This document shows, one piece after another, positions 45,687 to 53,930 of a stretch of 64,000 nucleotides of DNA. The notes beneath the pieces are model-generated. The model saw nothing but the letters and a program-made list of their open reading frames with translations, did not search any database and was not told where the DNA came from. How positions within the stretch are numbered: the stretch's first letter is position 1; the number at the start of each line of letters is the position of its first letter. Source of the DNA: Terrabacter aerolatus (GTDB lineage Bacteria > Actinomycetota > Actinomycetes > Actinomycetales > Dermatophilaceae); assembly GCF_007991735.1 (NCBI RefSeq), contig NZ_BJYX01000003.1, positions 186,001 through 250,000 of the forward strand, read 5' to 3'. A program made the translations under genes and the position numbers.

Positions 45687-47507
45687 GTGACGCCATCAGC
45701 AACCCAGACCCTGAACCACCCCGGCCTCGGCGCCGGGCACGACGTGGACGTCCGCGAGGACGCGACCCCGGTCCACGCCGAGGACCGCCCGGACGCCGCC
45801 TGGTGGCGGCAGGCCGTGATCTACCAGATCTACCCCCGCTCGTGGGCCGACCACGACGGTGACGGCATCGGCGACCTGCCCGGCATCACCTCGCGGCTGC
45901 CGCACCTGCGCGCCCTCGGCGTCGACGCCATCTGGCTCTCGCCGTTCTACACCTCGCCCCAGGCGGACGCCGGCTACGACGTCGCGGACTACCGCGACAT
46001 CGACCCGATCTTCGGCTCGCTCACGGACGCCGACGACATGATCGCGCGCGCCCACGAGCTGGGCCTCAAGGTCATCGTCGACATGGTGCCCAACCACTCC
46101 TCCGACGAGCACGAGTGGTTCACGGCCGCCCTCGCCGCCGGCCCCGGCTCGGCCGAGCGTGAGCGCTACATGTTCCGCGAGGGCCGCGGTGAGCACGGCG
46201 AGCTGCCCCCGAACAACTGGGAGTCCGTCTTCGGCGGCGCCGCGTGGACGCGGGTCACCGAGGCCGACGGCAAGCCCGGCCAGTGGTACCTGCACATCTT
46301 CGACACCAAGCAGCCCGACTTCAACTGGGAGCACCCCGAGGTGCGCGCCGAATTCGAGTCGATCCTGCGCTTCTGGCTCGACCGGGGCGTCGACGGCTTC
46401 CGCGTCGACGTGGCGCACGGCCTCATCAAGGAGCAGGGCCTGCCCGACACCGAGGAGGAGCGCACGACGATGCTCGGCCACTCCGAGCACGAGCACGGCC
46501 CCGAGGGGGTGTCCGAGGCTGCCCCCGTCGAGGAGGCGCCGCGGATCGACCACACGAAGCGCAGCCCGATGTGGGACCAGGACGGCGTCCACGAGATCTA
46601 CCGCGCCTGGCGCCGGATCCTCGAGTCCTACGGGACGCCCGACCGCATCCTGTGCGCCGAGGCCTGGGTCGAGCCGCAGGAGCGCGCCGTGGCCTACGTC
46701 CGCTCGGACGAGATGCACCAGGCGTTCAACTTCGACTTCCTCACGGCCTCGTGGATCGCCGACGACCTGCGCGCCGTCATCACGTCGTCGCTGCACGCCG
46801 CCGACTCGGTGGGCGCCCCGTCGACGTGGGTGCTGTCGAACCACGACGTCGTGCGTCACGCGTCGCGTCTCGGCTACGCGCCGGGCACGCCTCGGATGAA
46901 CGGCATCTCGGCGACGGACCCGCAGCCCGACCGCGAGCTCGGCCTGCGCCGCGCCCGTGCGGCCACCGCGCTCATGCTCGCACTGCCGGGTGGGGCGTAC
47001 CTCTACCAGGGCGAGGAGCTCGGGCTGCCGGACTCCACCGACATGCCCGACGAGTTCCGCCAGGACCCGACGTTCGCGCGCACCGACGGCGCCGAGACGG
47101 GCCGTGACGGCTGCCGCGTGCCGATCCCGTGGTCGTCCCAGGGTCCGTCGCTCGGCTTCGGCCCGGGCGCCAGCACGTGGCTGCCGCAGCCCGACGTCTA
47201 CGCCGAGTACGCCGTGGACCGCCAGGAGGGCGTCGAGGGCTCGACGCTCGAGCTCTACCGCTCGCTCCTCGCCGCGCGGCGTGAGCTGTCGCTCGGCACC
47301 GGCTCGCTGACGTGGGTCGAGGGGTATGCCGGTGACGTCGTCGCCCTGACCAACGGGTCGTCCCAGCGCGACCGCCTGCTCGTCGTCACGAACCTCGGTG
47401 AGGACGCCGTGGCCCTGCCCGCCGGGGCCGAGGTCGTCGTGGCCTCCGGGCCGCTCGAGGACGGGCTCGTCCCGACCGACACGACGGTCTGGGCCCGCTG
47501 GTCCTGA
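45687..47507 (+). CDS. GH13 alpha-glucosidase / oligo-1,6-glucosidase
   Basis: 606 residues. GH13 barrel: IYQIYPRSWADHDGDGIGDL, then VDMVPNHSSDEHEWF; nucleophile Asp in GFRVDVAHG, acid/base Glu in LCAEAWVEP, transition-state Asp in LSNHDVVRH; the DGCRVPIPW stretch near the C-terminus is typical of alpha-glucosidases. It hydrolyses short alpha-glucosides (maltose, isomaltose or similar); trehalose synthase is less likely because the TreS-specific tail is missing. Start is GTG at 45687, with weak ribosome-site support. Terminated by a 17-base stem. Confidence 0.9.
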   Translation: MTPSATQTLNHPGLGAGHDVDVREDATPVHAEDRPDAAWWRQAVIYQIYPRSWADHDGDGIGDLPGITSRLPHLRALGVDAIWLSPFYTSPQADAGYDVADYRDIDPIFGSLTDADDMIARAHELGLKVIVDMVPNHSSDEHEWFTAALAAGPGSAERERYMFREGRGEHGELPPNNWESVFGGAAWTRVTEADGKPGQWYLHIFDTKQPDFNWEHPEVRAEFESILRFWLDRGVDGFRVDVAHGLIKEQGLPDTEEERTTMLGHSEHEHGPEGVSEAAPVEEAPRIDHTKRSPMWDQDGVHEIYRAWRRILESYGTPDRILCAEAWVEPQERAVAYVRSDEMHQAFNFDFLTASWIADDLRAVITSSLHAADSVGAPSTWVLSNHDVVRHASRLGYAPGTPRMNGISATDPQPDRELGLRRARAATALMLALPGGAYLYQGEELGLPDSTDMPDEFRQDPTFARTDGAETGRDGCRVPIPWSSQGPSLGFGPGASTWLPQPDVYAEYAVDRQEGVEGSTLELYRSLLAARRELSLGTGSLTWVEGYAGDVVALTNGSSQRDRLLVVTNLGEDAVALPAGAEVVVASGPLEDGLVPTDTTVWARWS

Positions 47508-47540
47508 CCTGGTGCGCCGGCCGCCTGAGGGGCGGCAGCA

Positions 47541-47577
47541 CGTGAGGCCCCTGTCCCCTCGGGACGGGGGCCTCACG
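47541..47577 (+). terminator. Terminator of the GH13 gene
   Basis: 17-base stem (CGTGAGGCCCCTGTCCC, with one G-U pair in the complement) and CTC loop, 33 bases after the stop codon. It separates the glucosidase from the toxin operon. Confidence 0.7.
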
Positions 47578-47638
47578 GCATCCACGGGCCTGTGGACGAG
47601 CGCCGAGGCGGTCAGCCGGGCTCTCCTACCGTCGGACC

Positions 47639-48004
47639 ATGACCCGCTACTCCTTCGACGGTGCCGGGGTGTCCCGCGAACGGGTCGCCCTCGGCCATGA
47701 CCCCGTCGAGCTGCGTGAGTGCGCGTCTCTCGTCGCCGCGGCGACCGCGGGTGCCATGGCGTCGACCGGGTCTGAGGGGCAGGCGCTTCGCACTGCACTC
47801 GCACGGTTCCGCGCGGTCGAGGCGCACGCCTTCGACGCGCTCGCCGACGCCGCGAGTGCGCTCGGGGGCCGTCTCGACCGGTCGGTGGCGGAGGCGCGGG
47901 CGGTGGAGCTGTTCGTCACGTCCGGGTTCGCCGCCGTGGCCGCGAGCGGTCCTGTGCGACATGGCCTTCCGGCCGCTCCCACGGGCGTGGCGGGAGCGGG
48001 ATGA
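47639..48004 (+). CDS. Small partner protein of the polymorphic toxin
   Basis: 121 residues, mostly Ala-rich helix (VELRECASLVAAATAGAMAS, then LRTALARFRAVEAHAFDAL), no signal peptide, no Trp. It has the size and helical character of the small proteins (EspC/WXG100-like) encoded before long toxins exported by type VII systems. The gene overlaps the toxin gene by ATGA, so the products are made together. ATG at 47639, just after the terminator and a short promoter-like stretch (CTCCTACCGTCGG). A role as co-secreted partner or chaperone is inferred. Confidence 0.6.
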   Translation: MTRYSFDGAGVSRERVALGHDPVELRECASLVAAATAGAMASTGSEGQALRTALARFRAVEAHAFDALADAASALGGRLDRSVAEARAVELFVTSGFAAVAASGPVRHGLPAAPTGVAGAG

Positions 48005-50886
48005 GCCGCGTCCACGACGGAGGGCACGCGGCACCGTCGATCTCGGGCGAGGTCGCCCTGCCGCTCCCCACCGGCGACGGTGAGGGTCTGCGCGCAGCCG
48101 CACGATCGCTCGACCGGGCCGCTGCGAGAGCGCAGGCGACGACGACGGTGTGCGGCACCCTGGCCGCCCGTCTCGGCAGCGTGTGGAGCGGTGCCGCGGC
48201 CGACGCCGCGCGGGTCGAGGCCGACGAGCTCGGATCACGTTCCCGACCGGTCGTGGGAGCCCTCCCCCGCACGGCGCATGCCCTGGTCACGTATGCCGCG
48301 GCGCTCGACCACGCGACCGGCCGGGTGCGCGCCCTGCAGCGCGAGTGGGACGCCCTCGACGCGGACCACGCCCTCGCGACCCTCCGCCTGTCCCACCTGC
48401 CGGACCCCACCGGTGCGGGCGTGGTGCTCGGGCTGGAGCGCGCCCGCGCCGACCTGGCTGCCGGCCGCGCACGGCTGAGCCGGACGCACGCGGCGGTCCT
48501 CGAGGAGCTCCGGGCCTCGGCGCGGCGGTGCACGGCGACGGTTGCCGCTCTCACCGACATGACGTTCCCCTCGGGGTCGACCCCCACCCCGGGACTGGTG
48601 CGGTCGGTCGTGACCGGCGGCCTGTCGTTCGCCGACGGAGTCGTCGCGCAGCGCCGCTCGCGCGAGGCCGCCCTCTCTGACGGGCTTCTCGTGCGGCGCG
48701 CGGTGGCGGCGGCCCAGGCCGGTGGTGGCCGGCTGACCGACGGGGCGACAGCCGTCCTCGTGACACGGATCCGCGAGCGGCGCGATGACCCGGCCTACGC
48801 GCAGGCCCTCCTCGAGGAGCTCGGGACCGACGGGCTCGCCGACCTGCTCCTGACGGCCGGAGTGACGCACGAGGGCTCCGGCGCGCACGTCGACACCGTG
48901 CGCGGACTCCTCGGGACGCTGGGCTCGCTCGTCATCACGGCAACGGGGCGGGTGGTGCCGGCCGGCACCGACCCTCGGACCCGTGCCGAGCTGGCGTCCG
49001 GAGCGGCCCTGCTCGCCGACGACGTCGTCGCCGGGGTCGACACCGTGCGCACCGCACCATCCGGCGACGGGCGGGCGACCGGGGCCTGGCTGCTCGGCCA
49101 GCTGCTCTCCGGGGCCCGAGCGGACGGCGACGTGCGTCGTCTTCCGCCGCGCCTGGCGCGGCGTGCCGCGGCGGCTGCTGCCACGTCCGAGATCGCCGAG
49201 ACCCGCGACGCCGACCCGACGTTGCGCCACGGCAGCACCCTCGTGCCGGACGCGAGCTCGACGTTCGCCTCGTGGTTCGAGGACGCCGCGACGACCGGTG
49301 ACGCGCTGCACGTCCTGCTCGGGCACGTCCGTGACGACCCGGCGGAGGCAGCGGCGTTGCTCGCCGAGCCGTTGCCCGACTCCGGAGTCGCAGGCCTCGC
49401 CCTCGCCAACTCCCGCGGCGACCGGCTGACCCTGGGCGAGCACCTGGTGCGCCGGTGGATCACGCACGAGGCCAGCGGGACCGAGAGCCACCCCGACCTG
49501 CACCTGCACACCGACGACGACCTCAGGCAACTGCTCGGGGACCTTGCGTTCGTCGACGGCGACGGCGCCGCGCAGACCCGGGCGAGGGTGATGCTCGAGG
49601 TGTCGCGGACGAGTGCCTTCGCCATGTCGGAGGCGTCGACGACCCGCATCTACACCGCAGCCACAGCCCCCGTGGAGGGCCTCGTCGCCGACTGGGTGGC
49701 GGCGATGCGGGAGAACGTCGACCGGGCGCTCGCCTCCCCCGGCGCGCTGTCCACGATGGCGGCCCCCTACACCGCGGTGACGACGGACGGGCCGCAGCCG
49801 TGGCTGACGCCTCGTGAGCTCACCGGTGTCGTCGGCGCCCTGGCGGTCGACACCGGGATGGGGCTCCGTGCGAAGCAGACGGGCGCGGCATACGACCGGC
49901 TCGTCGACCGGGAGCTCGACGCCGCCCGCGAGACCGTGGCGACCGGTGGCGACCCGCAGGCAGACGAGGTCCGGCTCGGGTTCCTCGACCAGTCGGCGTC
50001 GGCGACGCTCGTGGCCCTCGCACGACGACAGGACGACCTCAACCGCTCTGCGTGGCAGGGCATCGCCGAGGCGGTCCACGTCATCGACATCGTCAAGCGC
50101 GGCGACCTGCCCGGCCTGACGGCGGCCGTGCACACCTACCTCGACGGGGGCACGCTTCGCACGCCGGCCGACGACCTCGTCATCTCGCTCGTCCGCTCGA
50201 ACGTCGAGCTCTCCCAGACCGAGGTCGACGAGGCTCGGCGTTCCGAGCTCGTCTCGCGCGTCGAGGCGATCACCGGTGGTGGCCGTGACGTGCTCCCCGC
50301 TCTGTCGGGCGGCGCAGCCCTCGCGCCGGGCCTGCCCTCCGCCGAGGCCCTGCGAGCCATCCGCGCCGACGAGATCCGGGCATCAGCCGAGGCCGCCGCC
50401 CAGGACGGCACGGCCGGGCTCGGCTCGCGGGTGAGTGAACGCCTGGGACAGCGCACCACCCTTCCGGACCGTGTCCACGTCGTCGAGGGATCCGGAAGCA
50501 GCCCCCGGTCCAAGGTCGGCAGCGTCGACCTGGGCGCGGCCAAGGACCTCAAGGACCACGAGAAGGCGACGGCCAGCCGCCTCGCCGCGCTCGGGCACGA
50601 CGTCGAGTTCCTGTCTGCGACCGGGCACGGGAAGTCTCCGGACGCGCTGGTCGACGGGGTCCTGTGGGAGTTCAAATCACCGACGGGCGCCAGCAGCGAG
50701 ACGATCGCCCGCAACCTGCGCAAGGGGTCCGAACAATCCCCTCGTATCGTGATCGACCTGGCGCGATGTGACATCACGGTGGCCGAGGCCGTGGGTCAGG
50801 CCGAGTACGCACTCGATCGATACGATCGCATCGAAGCCATCCTCATCATCGACAAGGACGGTCGCACCACCGAGAGGACGCGTTAG
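48001..50886 (+). CDS. WXG-like polymorphic toxin with CdiA-type tRNase C-terminus
   Basis: 961 residues. The N-terminal ~120 form helices with a W-S-G turn (VWSGAAADAA, Trp62) like WXG100/LXG T7SS proteins. Residues ~180-820 are a long helical region with ASWFEDAATTGDALHVLLGH, resembling the DUF6571-type spacer of actinobacterial toxins. The C-terminal ~140 resemble the CdiA C-terminal tRNA-nuclease fold: Glu853 (DHEKATASRL), then TGHGKSPDALVDGVLWEFKS with Asp881 and Glu890-Phe-Lys892, a PD-(D/E)XK site. Rare codons (AAA, TCA, CGA, TGT, GAT) cluster in this tip. Probably secreted and RNA-cleaving; secretion route not in the window. Confidence 0.75.
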   Translation: MSRVHDGGHAAPSISGEVALPLPTGDGEGLRAAARSLDRAAARAQATTTVCGTLAARLGSVWSGAAADAARVEADELGSRSRPVVGALPRTAHALVTYAAALDHATGRVRALQREWDALDADHALATLRLSHLPDPTGAGVVLGLERARADLAAGRARLSRTHAAVLEELRASARRCTATVAALTDMTFPSGSTPTPGLVRSVVTGGLSFADGVVAQRRSREAALSDGLLVRRAVAAAQAGGGRLTDGATAVLVTRIRERRDDPAYAQALLEELGTDGLADLLLTAGVTHEGSGAHVDTVRGLLGTLGSLVITATGRVVPAGTDPRTRAELASGAALLADDVVAGVDTVRTAPSGDGRATGAWLLGQLLSGARADGDVRRLPPRLARRAAAAAATSEIAETRDADPTLRHGSTLVPDASSTFASWFEDAATTGDALHVLLGHVRDDPAEAAALLAEPLPDSGVAGLALANSRGDRLTLGEHLVRRWITHEASGTESHPDLHLHTDDDLRQLLGDLAFVDGDGAAQTRARVMLEVSRTSAFAMSEASTTRIYTAATAPVEGLVADWVAAMRENVDRALASPGALSTMAAPYTAVTTDGPQPWLTPRELTGVVGALAVDTGMGLRAKQTGAAYDRLVDRELDAARETVATGGDPQADEVRLGFLDQSASATLVALARRQDDLNRSAWQGIAEAVHVIDIVKRGDLPGLTAAVHTYLDGGTLRTPADDLVISLVRSNVELSQTEVDEARRSELVSRVEAITGGGRDVLPALSGGAALAPGLPSAEALRAIRADEIRASAEAAAQDGTAGLGSRVSERLGQRTTLPDRVHVVEGSGSSPRSKVGSVDLGAAKDLKDHEKATASRLAALGHDVEFLSATGHGKSPDALVDGVLWEFKSPTGASSETIARNLRKGSEQSPRIVIDLARCDITVAEAVGQAEYALDRYDRIEAILIIDKDGRTTERTR

Positions 50887-50888
50887 CC

Positions 50889-51650
50889 ATGGCTTCGTGG
50901 GACATCAGCATCGGCCTCCCGCCTTCCGACGTCATCGCCGTCCTCAGGCGCCTGCCCGGTGTGGCCGTCGAAGACATCCCGACGGGGATCGGGATCGATC
51001 TCGGGGAAGGCCGTGCGGCGTGGGTCGACGCCGCACCTTCTGCGGGCGACCCCCAGGACCAGGCCTCGATCAGCGTCAAGGACCGCAGCACCATCGGTGC
51101 GTGGCGCATCTACGACCACCTCGCGGCCCAGACCACGGCACCGATGCAGATGTGGGACGACGGCGGGCTCCTCGTCAGCGAGCGGAGGTGGCAGGTGTCG
51201 GTGCGTCCGGGCTCGCCCGCGACGCAGCACATCGAGCTCGTGGACTGGGACTCCCGAGCTGTCGGTGCCCGACTGCTGGGGCTCGCGAGATCGGGGCCTC
51301 TGACGCCGTCCGACGTCCTGGCGGTTCTCGCGGACTCCGGAGTCCCCCAGGACGCTGTGCGTGACCGATCGCTCGAACTGACGGGCGAGCTCGTGCGTGC
51401 CGGGTTGCTGCGACCCCACCCCACCCTGCACGAGCAGGCTCCGCCACGAGGCGCAGGGGTCCCGCGCACCCAGGACCTCGTGTTCACGACCTATGCCCTC
51501 TTCCGAACAGGCGACGACCGGACCGGGACGCTCGTGATCGGTCCGGCCGTCCCGCGGGACGCCCGGGCCACGATCACGGCCGCGGACGTCCGGAACTGGA
51601 TGATGAGGGACTTCGACGCCAGTGCGAACCCCGGCAGTGGTGCCGGGTGA
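50889..51650 (+). CDS. Candidate immunity protein for the CdiA-type toxin
   Basis: 253 residues, soluble, no recognised domain. It starts 2 bases after the toxin stop, the usual position of a cognate immunity gene, and is co-directional. Notable parts: MASWDISIGLPPSDVIAVLR and, later, DVLAVLADSGVPQDAVRDRS, which look like two similar helical units. Codon use is less GC-biased than in the flanking genes (for example TAT, GAT and AAG-rich runs). It could instead be a further secretion factor. Immunity role is from position only. Confidence 0.5.
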   Translation: MASWDISIGLPPSDVIAVLRRLPGVAVEDIPTGIGIDLGEGRAAWVDAAPSAGDPQDQASISVKDRSTIGAWRIYDHLAAQTTAPMQMWDDGGLLVSERRWQVSVRPGSPATQHIELVDWDSRAVGARLLGLARSGPLTPSDVLAVLADSGVPQDAVRDRSLELTGELVRAGLLRPHPTLHEQAPPRGAGVPRTQDLVFTTYALFRTGDDRTGTLVIGPAVPRDARATITAADVRNWMMRDFDASANPGSGAG

Positions 51651-51808
51651 GGTGGGGCAAGCCTGGGGCACACCTCGAGGCGGACACCATCTACGACCTT
51701 CTGGTGGTGCGCGGGCTCGACGACTGGTTGCAGCCGCGCGTGGGCCGAGGCGGCTCTGGGGCGGCTCCCCGACGTCGACTGAGGCACCCGGTTACGCTCG
51801 CCCTGTGA
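51647..51808 (+). pseudogene. Short coupled ORF, probable truncated remnant
   Basis: GTG at 51647 overlaps the stop of the candidate immunity gene (GTGA) and the frame runs 53 codons to a TGA that in turn overlaps the GDPD start. The first half looks protein-like (HLEADTIYDLLVVRGLDDWL), the second half is Arg/Gly-rich and looks out of frame. This suggests the 5' end of a lost or frameshifted gene, perhaps a second immunity gene. It could also be a real small peptide. Confidence 0.35.
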
Positions 51809-52593
51809 CGACCCGGGCCTACCTCCAGCGCACGCCGGTGGCCCTGGCCCACCGCGGCGGGTCCCTCTACACCCCCAACGTCGGGCTCGAGAACACCATG
51901 ACGGCCTTCGGCAACGCTGTCGCCCTCGGCTACACGCACCTGGAGACCGACGTGCACCTCACGCGGGACGGACGGCTCGTCGCCTTCCACGACACGGTGC
52001 TCGACCGGGTGACCAACGCCCGCGGCCGCATCCGTGACCTGCCGTGGTCCGAGGTGGCCCACGCCGAGGTCGGCGACGGCGGGCGCATCCCGCTGCTCAG
52101 CGACCTGCTCGACGCGTGGCCCGCCATCAACCTCAACATCGACCTCAAGGCTCCCGGCACCGCCGAGCCCCTGTGGGAGCTCATCGAGGAGCGTGGAATC
52201 CACGGCCAGGTGTGCGTCGGCTCGTTCTCCCAGCGCAACATCTCGCACTTCCGGCGGCTCTCCCACGGCACGGTCGCGACGGCGGCAGCGGAGGTGGGCA
52301 CGGCCCTCGCCCGTTTCGGGCCCTGGGTCCTCAGCGCGGTCTTCCGCACCCCCGCCGACGTCTTCCAGGTCCCGACCTCCATTCCCTTGCGGGGCAGGCC
52401 CATTCGCATCGTCACGGCCCGGTTCGTCGAAACCGCCCATCGATGCGACAAGCAGGTGCACGTCTGGACCATCGACGACGCCGACGAGATGGAGCGCCTG
52501 CTCGACCTCGGGGTCGACGGTCTCGTCAGTGACCGCATCGACGTCCTCAAGGACGTCCTCGTCGGTCGAGGAGTCTGGACCGGGCAGGGCTGA
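51805..52593 (+). CDS. Glycerophosphodiester phosphodiesterase (GDPD)
   Basis: 262 residues. AHRGGSLYTPNVGLENTMTA at the start and THLETDVHLTRDGRLVAFHD give the GDPD catalytic His/Glu/Asp set; the C-terminal VHVWTIDDADEMERLLDLGV is also typical. Hydrolyses glycerophosphodiesters to glycerol-3-phosphate and alcohol. No signal peptide, so cytosolic. GTG at 51805 overlaps the preceding short ORF. An upstream TTACGCT could be a -10 element of its own promoter. Confidence 0.93.
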   Translation: MTTRAYLQRTPVALAHRGGSLYTPNVGLENTMTAFGNAVALGYTHLETDVHLTRDGRLVAFHDTVLDRVTNARGRIRDLPWSEVAHAEVGDGGRIPLLSDLLDAWPAINLNIDLKAPGTAEPLWELIEERGIHGQVCVGSFSQRNISHFRRLSHGTVATAAAEVGTALARFGPWVLSAVFRTPADVFQVPTSIPLRGRPIRIVTARFVETAHRCDKQVHVWTIDDADEMERLLDLGVDGLVSDRIDVLKDVLVGRGVWTGQG

Positions 52594-52658
52594 CGACCGG
52601 GCCGCACGCCCGATCCCACCCGTCTCCCGGAGGAGGGACACGGCATACGCCAATCGGG

Positions 52659-53297
52659 TCAGCGGACCAGGACGTGCCCTCGGGAGGTGGTGAGGCGGGT
52701 CCAGCGACCGTGCGCCGCGATCGTCGCCGGCTCCCCCGCCGACGTGAAGCCGAGCACGTGCGCGCCGAACGCGAGGCCAGCAGCGATCGGCGGCACCGTG
52801 TCGCTCATCGCGCCCCACGTGCGCCGGCGGAGCGCGTCGACGGCATGACCGCCGGCGTTCTCCGGGGTGCCCTCAGCGACCTGCGAGATGCCTTGTCGCG
52901 CAATGGAATCGATGACGTCGCCGTCCAGCTGACCGACCGGCTCCCAACCGTCACGAGGCGGGGTGAGCCCGCTCCAGGGAGCGCGCACCGTCGTGGGCGG
53001 GACGCTCAGCACGGCGCCGATGCCCTCGCGTGCAAGGCGGTCGTTGACCGACGCGAAGGACACCGTGGCATCGACGTCGTCGGCGGCGGCGATGGTGACG
53101 ACGCGCATCCCGAGCACGGTGCCGTCGCCCATGAGACCGGTCCCCTCGATGACGGCCACGGTCGTCAGGAGGAGGTTGCCGAGCACCTGGAGCCGCACGG
53201 CGCCCTCCGGGTTGGCGCGGCTCGCGCGTCCGAGATAGGTGCCGAGGTCGGCGAGGCCGCGCGGGTCCCCGAAGTCGATGTGCTGGGCGTCGCTCAC
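52659..53297 (-). CDS. Conserved hypothetical protein
   Basis: 212 residues with alternating hydrophobic stretches (LQVLGNLLLTTVAVIEGTGL, VLGMRVVTIAAADDVDATVS) but no certain transmembrane helix or motif. The GTG start at 53297 overlaps the stop of the thioesterase gene (GTGA), so the two are co-translated. I do not recognise the family. The last residues RWTRLTTSRGHVLVR look like a small beta domain. Function unknown. Confidence 0.68.
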   Translation of the reverse strand: MSDAQHIDFGDPRGLADLGTYLGRASRANPEGAVRLQVLGNLLLTTVAVIEGTGLMGDGTVLGMRVVTIAAADDVDATVSFASVNDRLAREGIGAVLSVPPTTVRAPWSGLTPPRDGWEPVGQLDGDVIDSIARQGISQVAEGTPENAGGHAVDALRRRTWGAMSDTVPPIAAGLAFGAHVLGFTSAGEPATIAAHGRWTRLTTSRGHVLVR

Positions 53298-53809
53298 CGG
53301 CGCCGCCTACGGAACGGAGCAGGCTCACCGAGGTGTGCCCGGACCGACGTGCGCTCGTCCGGCCGCATGCGCCGCGGCGACTCGCTCGCGAAGTCGTAGA
53401 GCGCCAGCTCGGTCTCCGCGACGGCGTAGACCGGCCGCTCACCGTCGCCCACGCCCTCAGGGTCGGTGACGATGTAGGCGACGTCGAAACCCGCTCCGCC
53501 GACCCGTGAGACCCACATCTGGATCTCGACCGGCGCGTGCCGGAAACCGAGGGGACGGCGGTACTCGATCTCGTGGCGCGACACGAGCACGCCCTCGTCG
53601 AGCAGGGTCTTGTCGCCCGCTCCCCCGCCGTCGAACCAGTCGCGGAAGGCGATGACACGGGCGTCCTCGAGCAGCCGGAGGAACTGCACGTTGTTGATGT
53701 GCGCGTACGCGTCCATGTCGGACCAGCGCAGCGACACCTGTGCGGCGTACGGCGTCGCCTGCGCGTCGGGCTCGGGCGGGGTGCCGGTCGCGTCGCTCGT
53801 CTCGGTCAT
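53294..53809 (-). CDS. Hotdog-fold acyl-CoA thioesterase (4HBT)
   Basis: 171 residues. SLRWSDMDAYAHINNVQFLR followed by LLEDARVIAFRDW is the 4-hydroxybenzoyl-CoA thioesterase pattern with the catalytic Asp in the DMDAYAHINN block. A flexible Thr/Pro-rich N-terminus of about 20 residues precedes it. Hydrolyses an acyl-CoA; the substrate is unknown. ATG at 53809 with AAGGATGGGGG just upstream. Overlaps the next gene in the operon. Confidence 0.9.
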   Translation of the reverse strand: MTETSDATGTPPEPDAQATPYAAQVSLRWSDMDAYAHINNVQFLRLLEDARVIAFRDWFDGGGAGDKTLLDEGVLVSRHEIEYRRPLGFRHAPVEIQMWVSRVGGAGFDVAYIVTDPEGVGDGERPVYAVAETELALYDFASESPRRMRPDERTSVRAHLGEPAPFRRRRR

Positions 53810-53930
53810 GCCCCCATCCTTCCAGCCCGCCCGGGCGCGCCCGTCCACATCCCCGGTGGTGGACGCGCCTGCGTCCACAGCGTGCGTATGCCGGTCGGCC
53901 CGGTCGGTGGGGCCACGTAGGTTGGGGGCC

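Noticed and set aside
45687-47507. GH13 gene as trehalose synthase TreS
   Set aside because: Catalytic blocks fit alpha-glucosidase/oligo-1,6-glucosidase better, and no maltokinase gene follows. Not fully excluded.
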